From NCBI GenBank assembly GCA_024195265.1, contig JAJLRJ010000006.1, positions 14,629,639-14,693,638 of the forward strand: a DNA stretch of 64,000 nucleotides, given 5' to 3'. Of the stretch, positions 56,021 through 64,000 are shown in pieces; position 1 is the first letter of the stretch, and each line of letters starts with the position of its first letter. The notes beneath the pieces were generated by a model, which saw only the letters and a program-made list of their open reading frames with translations, was not told the DNA's origin and made no database searches. The stretch comes from Dendrophyllia cribrosa. Lineage: Eukaryota; Cnidaria; Anthozoa; Scleractinia; Dendrophylliidae. The translations under genes were made by a program, and so were the position numbers.

Positions 56021-57485
56021 TGTCATGACTTCTCAAAACCAGTATCAAGAAAATAGGCTGCTTGTTATCTGATTGTAACTTCGGACTGATCACGTTTGTA
56101 TTGACACAAAGCCTAAAATCCAACAGTGCGTATGTAACTGTATTTAGTTACTGTAGTCATTTCTGATCTCATTCACTACTGTTCTGGGGAGTTCAATTTA
56201 CACTACTTCAGTAGCTGAGACGGTATGTAAAAATCGATGTTACTTGCTTACAGCTCAAGGCGTTCCAATTCTTTCTGTAAGATGTTAACAAAGTTCTCTT
56301 GTCCAGAAAGGCCTCAGCCTTTAAATATAATGCCAAGTTATTACACACATCAAGAGAAATTGTTTGACATGTGTTATGGGGTTTATGGTCTCCATGGCAA
56401 CCATGCCACGCCCTAAACTCCATGTTTTATTACCCAAACGCCTGCAGCTATAACCCTTCATTTATGCAATGTGTGGATCTGAAAATTTCAGAGTTTGTTT
56501 ACCACACATAGATCTATGCAATGAACTAAAACCATGTCAATCTACAACAGTCTTCTTTCGTTTTACAAGGGTGCAAACTGACCGCCTAAAACATTTCTTG
56601 CCACACTCTATTAACATATTATTGGATAATTTTGTTGGAATTTAGAAAATTATTCTGATGTTAGTTCATTGCATAGAGCAACTATTCACAAATGACTGCA
56701 GCAAAATTTATTGCTTTAGGTAAAATACTCTTTCAGAGAGAAGTGTTGAGCTGCAACGTGTTTAGTCAAATTCCAACATTTGAGAAAGAGAAAAATGGAC
56801 TTAAAGTTAAAACAATCGATTCTAGATCAATTATGGGCGCGGGAGCATTCATTAAGCACGTTTTATGAGCATTTAACTAATGTAAACAATAGTTGCTAGG
56901 GACGTTGCTACGGGAAAATTATATACCACCGTTCAGTTATCTCATAGTTAACTTGTTTAGTGTTGCAAATTTAGTGAAATTCTTTGAAAATGGGATTCTC
57001 AAGTGTTTAAAGATCCCAATTTTACCATTAATATTGATCAGTACAATTAACTTTACAGTTCGATGCTAATAGTAGGATTTACATCTGACTTGGTTAATCA
57101 TATGAGAGTGTAAGTTAGCATCACGTGACAATTCGCTGTAAGTGACGTCACAAAATGCGTTTTCTAAAATGGGGAAAGGTTCTGCAATATAATTTTGAAA
57201 ATATGTGCAACTAAATTGTCCAGTAGAGTATCAGCATTGTTATTCTGCCTTGTAAGGTGGTATCTGTAATTTTTATTAGAAGTTATTAACCTATTTCTAA
57301 AGTCACGTGACCTATTTACCCTAATACGTGATTGCTATTAAACTTGGACATGCGCACAAGGCTATTCCATGACCAGCACCTAAGATGCAAAAGATTGGTG
57401 CTCAAAAAGTTTTAATTTGATTTGATTTAATGTTCCCCATTTTACCCTGAAGATTTTAACCGTTAACGTTCAATAACAGGTCAGC
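56021..57485. other. Non-coding stretch
   Basis: No gene is supported on either strand. Confidence 0.4.
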
Positions 57486-57490
57486 CCGTG

Positions 57491-57645
57491 CAGGGGCGTA
57501 GCTACCTGTACGCACGTACGCACGTGCGTACCTGAAAAAGTCGGGAAAAAAGAAAGATTTGGGACTTGAGGGTGGGGGAGGAGGTAGTGGGAGTGTTTGG
57601 AAATTGATTGTGCGTACCTCTGAAAAATTCCTGGCTACGCCCCTG
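57491..57645. mobile_element. hAT-like MITE, 5-bp target duplication CCGTG
   Basis: CAGGGGCGTAGC at the left and GCTACGCCCCTG at the right, with CCGTG at 57486-57490 and 57646-57650. Length 155 bp. The ends resemble hAT5-type elements, which give 5-bp duplications. Confidence 0.8.
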
Positions 57646-57784
57646 CCGTGATTTAGTGTCAAAGTCTGCGGTGTGCAAGACTTGTGAGAAAGTGGATCTT
57701 TATCACGGATGTAGGCGTCTAAGATCAAAGTCTGAAGCTGCCGTGTCTCTATTGGAATCATGACTTCTTGCAGTTTATGTTTTA

Positions 57785-58057
57785 CAGTGGCGGATCCAGG
57801 GGGGAGGGTCGGGGGGGGTCCGGACCCCCCTTTCAGACCTGTGTCTCCCTTGTGGTTCATAAAAATAATAGAATAAAATTGTTTTATACGTAGTTGTTTC
57901 ACCTCCACCAATTGCTGATTGTCAATTTTTTGACTTAACAAACGCTTTTCGAGTTTCAGGAGTGCTGGAAATGACGTTTCAGAGGGTAAAATTGGAAAAA
58001 TTTCCAGACAGGCATGAACCCGGACCCCCGTTTCAGAAATCCCTGGATCCGCCTCTG
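57785..58057. mobile_element. hAT-like MITE, 5-bp target duplication TTTTA
   Basis: CAGTGGCGGATCCAGGG and CCCTGGATCCGCCTCTG ends, with TTTTA at 57780-57784 and 58058-58062. Length 273 bp. Internal copies of CGGACCCCC lie near both ends. Confidence 0.85.
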
Positions 58058-58199
58058 TTTTAGCTCCTTGTTTTATATCTAGTTCTGTTTCTGAGAAGTG
58101 TTTCTTGGAGCTTGAAGAACCTCCGTTGTTTCATCATGGCGTTATTGCATCCCGACATGGCTTGAACAGATATGGTGATCTGTATTGAAAATCTCACGG

Positions 58200-58640
58200 A
58201 CGCTAGTGAATTCTTACGTTTTTCTTAAGCAAGACTCGAGTTTCGGTTCTTAGGTGAACCTCATCAGTTGCTCCCATAAGTAACTGTCTCGCGGAATAAT
58301 ATGAAATTATTCCGTTAATTGTACATGAAATGTTTGCCGCTTTTGTACTCTTGGGAAGGATCGAATGTTCCGTTTTCTCATTGGCTCGTTTAATTGAACC
58401 AATAGTATTGGTGTAGTTTCGATCCGACGTTAAGTTGTGTTTCTTTCTGAGGCTTTATTCTTAATTTCATAGCATGTATGATATTTTCTGATACAAAGAA
58501 CAGTTCTTTTCGTGTTGTAGAGAGGAGGTCTCGTGTATGTCTCAATGAATTCAAGATACACTGCATATTTTTTCTACAACAGGCGTGTAATTCTGGTGTC
58601 AAGTTGTGTTTGTTTCATGCGTTCCATAATAGGATATAGT
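58200..58640 (-). mobile_element. Penelope-type or retrozyme-like terminal region
   Basis: A minus-strand block that carries a complete hammerhead core at its 3' side. A 70-codon frame upstream (58602-58390) has no recognisable domain. Classed by the ribozyme alone. Confidence 0.4.
58229..58271 (-). ncRNA. Hammerhead ribozyme, full consensus core
   Basis: Read 5'-3' on the minus strand: stem I GCAA, core CTGATGA, stem II GGTTC-ACCTAA-GAACC, core GAAA, palindromic stem III ACTCGAGT, cleavage-site C, stem I TTGC. All invariant bases are present. Beyond an internal loop, TTAC and GTAA can extend stem I. The self-complementary short stem III matches the dimer-active type known from Penelope elements and retrozymes. 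Confidence 0.8.
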
Positions 58641-58739
58641 CTTGTGCAACGTAGCGGACTATTCCTAATATATATTTTTCAAATATACGTAATGGTCAAA
58701 AATGGTTTTTAAGAATTACACCTTTTTTTTAAGTAGTAA

Positions 58740-58905
58740 ATGAAAAACAAAGCAATATTTGTCTGAAAAAAAAATTCGTGCAGAGGGTTTCACCTGCAAA
58801 AAAAAATCCTGCACAAGCAATGGGCGACAAAAAAATTCGTGCAAGCTGAAAATCCCCCCCCCCCCCCCCCCCCCCCATCACTTTTCTAATGGTCCGTCCC
58901 TAACG
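58740..58905. mobile_element. Poly-C repeat family, copy 3
   Basis: AAAGCAATATTTGTCTGAAA, two AAAAAATTCGTGCA units, a C-run (about 58855-58876) and the end TAATGGTCCGTCCC. Confidence 0.7.
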
Positions 58906-58961
58906 ACTCCTTCACAAACGGATTGATCAGTGTTATTTTCTTCCTTTCTTAGTGAGTTACG

Positions 58962-59780
58962 CTACAATTTCTTTTGTGGTGCCCCAACAAGGGAATTCTT
59001 CCGATTAATTTTAGGAAGAATACCGTATCTTCCATTGGTCGGTTGACCAGTAAAACTAGAAGTGACTGGTAGACTGCTATGGCGGGTTTTCAGATGGTGT
59101 TTTTCAGACCGAACACTTTGAGGCTGTGAGTTGTCGCAGTCATCATCAATATCGACAGACCAACGATGAAACTTCACACGCCAAGCCGAGTTGTTTTCGT
59201 GGTCCGTTGTACACGATGCCCTCCTCTGCTTCGTTGCAAGGCCAAAAGGGGTGTTTGAACCTTTCATATTTCTTTGCGCTTCCAGTGAAAACCGTCTTCT
59301 AGGGACAAAGTTCGAACTCCCTCCAACTTGACCGGTGAAGTTTAACGATTTAGTTGCTCTTTTGAAATCACCAGGCTTTGCTCCTTTCCCGGGAATTTCA
59401 TTGATACTGTGTAATTCAGAACTCGAATTCGTCTTCGTTGGAATTCTGTATTGAATATCTACTGCAACAAGTCCCAGAGATGGGAGAGATTTGCGCCGTC
59501 CTCTCTGAGGATACTGGCTAAATTCCATTACCAGATCACCAGGGGAAACCTCGGTCGAGTTTCGTCGTCTGCGAAGACGTTGTCCCGCGTCTGCATTCTC
59601 TTCTGCAAATTTTGTCCTTTCATTTTCTCGTAGCTTTGTTTCTTTAACTTTCATGGCAGAAAAGTCGTCCATCACGGTCTGGAATTCAGTGCTTGCTGTT
59701 GACCTGTGTGATTCGGGTCTGTTGATGGGCGCCTCATTGTGACTCTGAACTCGTGATAAATCAAACTTAAGCGGAGCCAT
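58962..59780 (-). CDS. Uncharacterised R-R-x-S-rich 272-residue protein
   Basis: Minus strand, with the first in-frame ATG at 59780 (MAPLKFDLSRVQS). The frame stays open upstream to a possible acceptor (ATTTATTTGTAG, near 59863), so an upstream exon could add residues (NDDTPNGDWIGLEIGFDK). The protein is basic and probably disordered, with a helical charged patch (KVKETKLRENERTKFAEE). Many basophilic kinase-type sites occur: RRRRNST, RGRRKSLP, RRRFSLE, QRRASC, HRWSVD, RHSSLP, NRKNSLV. WRVKFHRWSVDIDDD at about residue 200 matches WRVKLHKRSLSVDDDD of the protein at 53132. The two are probably diverged paralogs in opposite orientation. YGILPKINRK near the end recalls the LPKI motifs of the 42237 protein. 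No domain is known to me. Confidence 0.7.
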   Translation of the reverse strand: MAPLKFDLSRVQSHNEAPINRPESHRSTASTEFQTVMDDFSAMKVKETKLRENERTKFAEENADAGQRLRRRRNSTEVSPGDLVMEFSQYPQRGRRKSLPSLGLVAVDIQYRIPTKTNSSSELHSINEIPGKGAKPGDFKRATKSLNFTGQVGGSSNFVPRRRFSLEAQRNMKGSNTPFGLATKQRRASCTTDHENNSAWRVKFHRWSVDIDDDCDNSQPQSVRSEKHHLKTRHSSLPVTSSFTGQPTNGRYGILPKINRKNSLVGAPQKKL

Positions 59781-59929
59781 TTTAAAACCCAGGTCTATCT
59801 TGTCAAATCCAATTTCCAATCCAATCCAATCTCCATTTGGTGTGTCATCGTTTGAGAGGCTACAAATAAATTAAAACGTGTTTAGCAGACATCTCTGTGA
59901 GAATATAAACATACGGTGCGTGCCTCAGA

Positions 59930-60075
59930 AATAAGAGGGTCTGGATGGGGGGGGGGGGGGGGGGGGGGGGGTACAAATGTCAGTTGTCAGTTAAAATTTT
60001 GGCCATTTGTCAGTTGTCAGTTAAATTTAAGGCCATTTGTCAGTTGTCAGTTAATTGACTGTTTATAATTAATAA
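59930..60075. repeat. GTCAGTTGTCAGTTA minisatellite, locus 3
   Basis: An end string GAGGGTCTGGATGGG and a G-run of about 24, then three units of TTTGTCAGTTGTCAGTTAAA, then AATTGACTGTTTATAATTAA, shared with locus 1. Confidence 0.85.
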
Positions 60076-60516
60076 GTAATTTAATTATTTCTTTTTTTTA
60101 TCTAAAATTTAGCTAATAAAATGTAAATTGTATCACTAATTCGAAAATTGCTACACTAATAACTTTTTTTCCAAATTTGGAATTGAAATCATTACAAGTG
60201 GTTTTCTATCGTTACTCTCCTGCTTGCCCGAGCATAACATTCCTCTCTAACCCTTAGACCCTTAGCTCATCAAAGTTCACCTTCAAAATATTTGAAGTAT
60301 ATCGTGAGAAAGACAAACAAATATCGGAAGAGTTCTTTCTGTTCTTCGTTCGTTTGATTTGATTAGGTTTTGTTTGTCAATGACTCATTGTGATTGGCTG
60401 GGATGAAGTGATTAGGGAATATTGCACTCGCGCAAATAGGCGCGTTGGGAAGAGAGTAACAAACAAAAATGTTTTCTCCTGTAAAACATGAAACATATCT
60501 ACTATAAGCGTACCGT

Positions 60517-60700
60517 TTACGAATCAAGGCGGAAATGGGCACGTATTGGCCGCCCAGATCTTGAAACGGGGACAGGCGCAATATCTTCGTCCTCCCTATC
60601 AGAAAAGTCATCTGGCGTAGGTCGCGCTTCAGCAACTGCCACTGCAACTAGACAGTCGTTCACAAATGTGACTTGTGGCGCATCTCCAATTTTATAAGAA
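60517..60700 (-). pseudogene. Coding-looking fragment, possibly from a transposon
   Basis: An open minus frame reads GDAPQVTFVNDCLVAVAVAE, an acidic stretch (PDDFSDREDEDI), and PVSRSGRPIRAHFRLDS before a stop at 60517. The SRSGRP...R-L end resembles the tails of LTR-retroelement polyproteins, but the match is by eye only. Confidence 0.2.
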
Positions 60701-60736
60701 TGAACTAGTGAGCAACACGTCTGCGAACTCTTAGAG

Positions 60737-60807
60737 TTGTAAAATGATTTACTTTCTCCTACGCGTTTCGTGTGACCTAACGCACACTTCGTCAGGGAGT
60801 TTTACAA
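60737..60807 (-). ncRNA. Hammerhead ribozyme, full consensus core
   Basis: Minus strand: stem I TTGTAAAA and CTCC, core CTGACGA, stem II GTGTG...CACAC, core GAAA, palindromic ACGCGT as stem III, cleavage-site A, stem I GGAG, internal loop, TTTTACAA. All core bases fit. No Penelope coding sequence lies beside it, so it is a solo terminal repeat or retrozyme. Confidence 0.75.
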
Positions 60808-61159
60808 TACAACATAAGTGGCCTGTATAATATACCTACATAAGAGACTAAAATACATTTTACATTACATAAAACCGCACCTACTAGAGTGGATTTGCGT
60901 TTAGGAAACAGGCGAGGGTGTACAAGGCGCGACATATTTCGTGCGTGACATAACTATTTGGGGACCACAGGTTTAGCTAAAACTGATTTTCTTCTGTACA
61001 ACGTGGACTGCCAGAAAAATGCTCAGAGTTAAAAAAAAAAAAGATTGAAAATTGAACCGGTAATTTGTTTGAGTATAGTAAACTTTTAATACGATTTTTA
61101 AAATACCTTGTGTGAGCAAAATCGCAGGAAATTAGTCTGTCAACAAATGTTTATTTTTT
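60808..61159. other. Non-coding stretch
   Basis: No gene is seen. Confidence 0.4.
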
Positions 61160-61335
61160 GCAAAGAGTTATTTTTCTTCGAGCGCGCGAGAGCGAGCGCG
61201 GACTGCGACAGTGGCCGCGAAGCGGGCGCAAAAAAGAATATATTTGTCTTTCCCCAGGGCCACTCCTTTCTGTTCGCGCGCTTTCAAATCCCCCGCGGTT
61301 TCTATTTTGCTTGCGATCTCGACGAACTCTAGACA
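61160..61335. other. CpG-rich block
   Basis: GAGCGCGCGAGAGCGAGCGC and CGCGAAGCGGGCGC contrast with the AT-rich flanks. It may be a repeat insertion or a promoter island; no adjoining exon is seen. Confidence 0.4.
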
Positions 61336-62369
61336 AAATAGAGGGTCTGTGGACAGATTAGCAGGAAATAAGTCCAGTGACTTGCTCGGTCTGCTCGGCA
61401 TGAATTAGTATTTTATTTGAAGGGGTGAAGTGTTTCGTTTCTATAATATTTTGTTTTTTTAGCTGATTTACTGCATGTTTTAATGCATGAATTTACATAT
61501 TATCAACCGACACCACTAAAATCTGACGTGTAACGATCGCTCCAGGAAAGGTGTTGAGAAGCATGCACACGCGGTGGTTCGCACCGCTGCCGCAAAGCTA
61601 CAAAATGTAGTTATATACTAGGCTACTGTAATTATAACATAAATTATTTCAAGAAAAATAAATATTACATGGTGCATTACGTGAAAACAACGAAAATATT
61701 CTGAAAGCGTAGCAATACCCAGAAGGTTTTCCGGACTAACTGGCATGCTTATATTTATACCAATACATGCAACAAATACACAAGCACTAAGAATACATAC
61801 TGTTCATTTCGCTTCCTAAGTCATACAGCATACTTGGAAGCTCCAGCTTCCACTGGTCGTCCGTTGTGATGGCGAAGTTATCACTTTTTCCTGCCCGGTT
61901 TCGGTGCCATCCGATAAAGCTTTATATCGAAATCTCCAAGGCCGTTAATTTAATTGTTAGTTCCTTCAGGCCAAGGAATTGAATAAGGTGCTTTTTGAGA
62001 GCATGTACCGTATTTAAGTAATTTATCGGAATACGGCTTCTATGTCTTTCGAATGCCGTATCCGAATTTACGCGGTAAAAGCTTACAATCGCTTTAATAA
62101 CGCCAGCATTAGCAGCCAGCATGTAAGCTGGCGCGTGCCCGGGACTGGTTAGCTTGAGTTTGTAAATTCTAGATCATAGGTGACGTCATAGGTGGACTCT
62201 AGGTGAAATGACCCTGATGTGCATGGGTGATACAGTAAATTATTAACGAAATATGACACTCGAGCGTCCTGCTGCTGAGATTTAATATAAAACGTGCATT
62301 TGTCTGACGAAAAGAGTAAAACATTGTTATTTACAACGGGGTTTGAAGGATATTTAGGACAATAAGATC
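61336..62369. other. Mostly non-coding; possible exon fragment 61922-62150 minus
   Basis: A minus frame after a possible acceptor (AAGCTAACCAG) reads SPGHAPAYMLAANAGVIKA and continues to a stop at 61922. The first part has a loose ankyrin-like look, but no second repeat is present. Otherwise nothing is seen. Confidence 0.2.
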
Positions 62370-62505
62370 TTTTGTCAGTTGTCAGTAAAACCCTCTACAA
62401 ATGTCAGTTGTCAGTTAAATTTTAGGCTATTTGTCAGTTGTCAGTTAGAATTTTGGCCATTTGTCAGTTGTCAGTTAACCCCATCCAGACCCTCAAATAA
62501 AGGTA
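62370..62505. repeat. GTCAGTTGTCAGTTA minisatellite, locus 4
   Basis: Four units, ending in CCCCATCCAGACCCTC as at locus 2. Confidence 0.85.
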
Positions 62506-64000
62506 CGCGTAAGTCCGCTTTTTTCTCGGAGAATAAAAGATAATTACAGGGAAACCGGGTAAAAGAGAATGGTTGTCATAACAAAGTGCTCGCTCGGTGC
62601 TTATAAACCTCTTGGGATGCGCAATTTTAACTTTATTCAATAGACATACTTTAAATTCAGTTTTGTGCACAGGGAGCAGAGGAGCCAAATTCCAACATTC
62701 CTTTTACCTCAAATCTTCCTTTCCTTCCTTTCCTTTTACCTCAGATCTTCGATCTGTTGTTTACGAGTCTGTTTTTCGCCCCAGCGGGACCCCAAGCGTA
62801 ATCGGAGCTTTCCGTTGGGTAACCGCAGATTGCTGACTGTGGGCGCCACAAAATCGTTACGCAGCAATAAGAGATTGTTTAAGTCAGGTTTTGATGATAG
62901 TAACGAAATATGAATTGTTTTTAACTTCACAAAGAAATTGAAGCGTACAGAAGAAGCGAAGCAAATTCTCATGATTCAGTTCGCAATGCCATGTGTTTTT
63001 CGGTTTTATTTTGAAAACAAAAGTGTTTTACTCTTCTTTTCGCTCATAATTACTTATCGCTCAAACATACAATATTTTGTGTCTGACTTGAGCTTAGGGT
63101 TTTTCTTCCCAAATCGGTTGGAATAAAACTTGTTGTATAGATTTTGAAATATGAACGGCGGCGCGGTGTTTAATATTCAGTTCGCTTTAACTTAACTTAT
63201 ATTTTAAACAGCCAACACTTTTTAAATCTTTCACCGACTTTGTCAACCCATCCTTACCGTGTTTTTTCTTTGTATATACTATAATTGTTTTTCAAAGCGA
63301 TTTTTGAGAGGAAATGAGCATACCAAATCACTTAGTTTCAAACATGTTTAAGCTTATTTAGCTCTTATACTCGAGCCTTCTTGTTTTCCGAATTTACAGG
63401 ATTTATGATTTTGTAAGAGAAAGTTCTGATGATTTGTATCTTGAGAAATAAGTTAACGTACTATTTTAAAAACTGAGTTGCGTTAATTTTTACGTGACTG
63501 TATTTGTTTGTAAATGTGGTTAGCTTAGGTTCTGAACTCACGGAGTGCGTTTTCATCAACTTGACAAAACTAAATCGCGGTTGTCTTGAGCAATTTTGAA
63601 GTTTTCTTATCATGGGCTTCTGTTTCGAGTTACGATTTGTTACGAGTAATTTTAACCGTAGTAACTGTGATAAACCGGCTGTTGAAGATCTGAAATGACC
63701 TTTCAAATACGTACAAGTTATTTATTTCATTTAACTACATTGTGTTTGTCTTTGTTTTTTTAAATAAAAGTGATTTGGAAAACTCTACATGTTGTTTGCA
63801 TTTTTATTTCATTTTCATCTTTCTTTGATGTAGGTGTCCTAAAGCTTTGAACCGCTCTGTGTTTTTATCATTTTACCATTATTTCATTCATTAACTGATT
63901 TTGATTGCTGGTATGTTGCTGTAGACACAAATCGCTGTGGAGTATTAAGTTAAACCTGAGACGGTAAGCTAGTCAGGTAGCAAAGTCCAAAAAGATGATT
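62506..64000. other. Non-coding stretch to window end
   Basis: A pyrimidine tract (CCTTTCCTTCC) lies at about 62718-62740. No gene or RNA gene is supported. Confidence 0.4.

Noticed and set aside
57456..57941. 161-codon minus-strand ORF
   Set aside because: Crosses two separate MITEs (57491, 57785); composed of repeat sequence.

Overview
This is a eukaryotic, AT-rich and very repeat-dense stretch of genome. The genes are small, some with introns (GT-AG borders, signal-peptide exons) and some with a single exon. They sit among LINEs, Penelope-like elements and many short inverted-repeat elements. The gene content and the repeat styles (an animal C-type lysozyme, a PAN-EGF-fibrinogen secreted lectin-like gene, hAT elements with 5-bp target duplications, Penelope elements with hammerhead-like motifs) fit a cnidarian, most likely an anthozoan such as a stony coral. 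The species call is inference. I could run no searches.

Layout. 1-4060 is an array of partly duplicated blocks that ends in the promoter of a four-exon C-type lysozyme gene (TATA box 4054; coding exons 4781-4913, 5258-5437, 8483-8586). Its last intron holds LINE debris. 8600-16600 has two large fold-back elements, a few very short hydrophobic ORFs and a probable terminal exon on the minus strand (14395-14949). 17371-22159 (minus) is a four-exon gene for a secreted 390-residue protein with PAN/apple, EGF and fibrinogen C-terminal domains. 23.1-28.2 kb shows no gene I can support.

28.2-40.3 kb is a retroelement graveyard: a 5'-truncated Penelope-like element with a GIY-YIG endonuclease (minus), a palindromic ~139-bp satellite, a decayed CR1/L2-like LINE (minus), a 51-bp minisatellite, and an L1/Tx1-like LINE with intact ORF1 and a broken ORF2. 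A second Penelope fragment cuts off the end of that ORF2.

41-60 kb holds four single-exon genes with no recognisable domain: 42237-42974 minus, 45726-46997 plus, 53132-54124 plus, 58962-59780 minus. The last two share a C-terminal W-R-V-K motif followed by an acidic run, and both are packed with R-R-x-S kinase-type sites. They look like a lineage-specific family of disordered proteins. 60-64 kb is mostly non-coding.

The most unusual signals are four hammerhead-ribozyme-like motifs (28283, 40023, 58229, 60737), at least two with a full consensus core; the R-R-x-S disordered gene family; and several nested or dated transposon insertions whose empty sites or target duplications can be read directly. 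The lysozyme and the fibrinogen-domain gene are both plausible secreted innate-immunity proteins. Nothing in the sequence shows that they work together.
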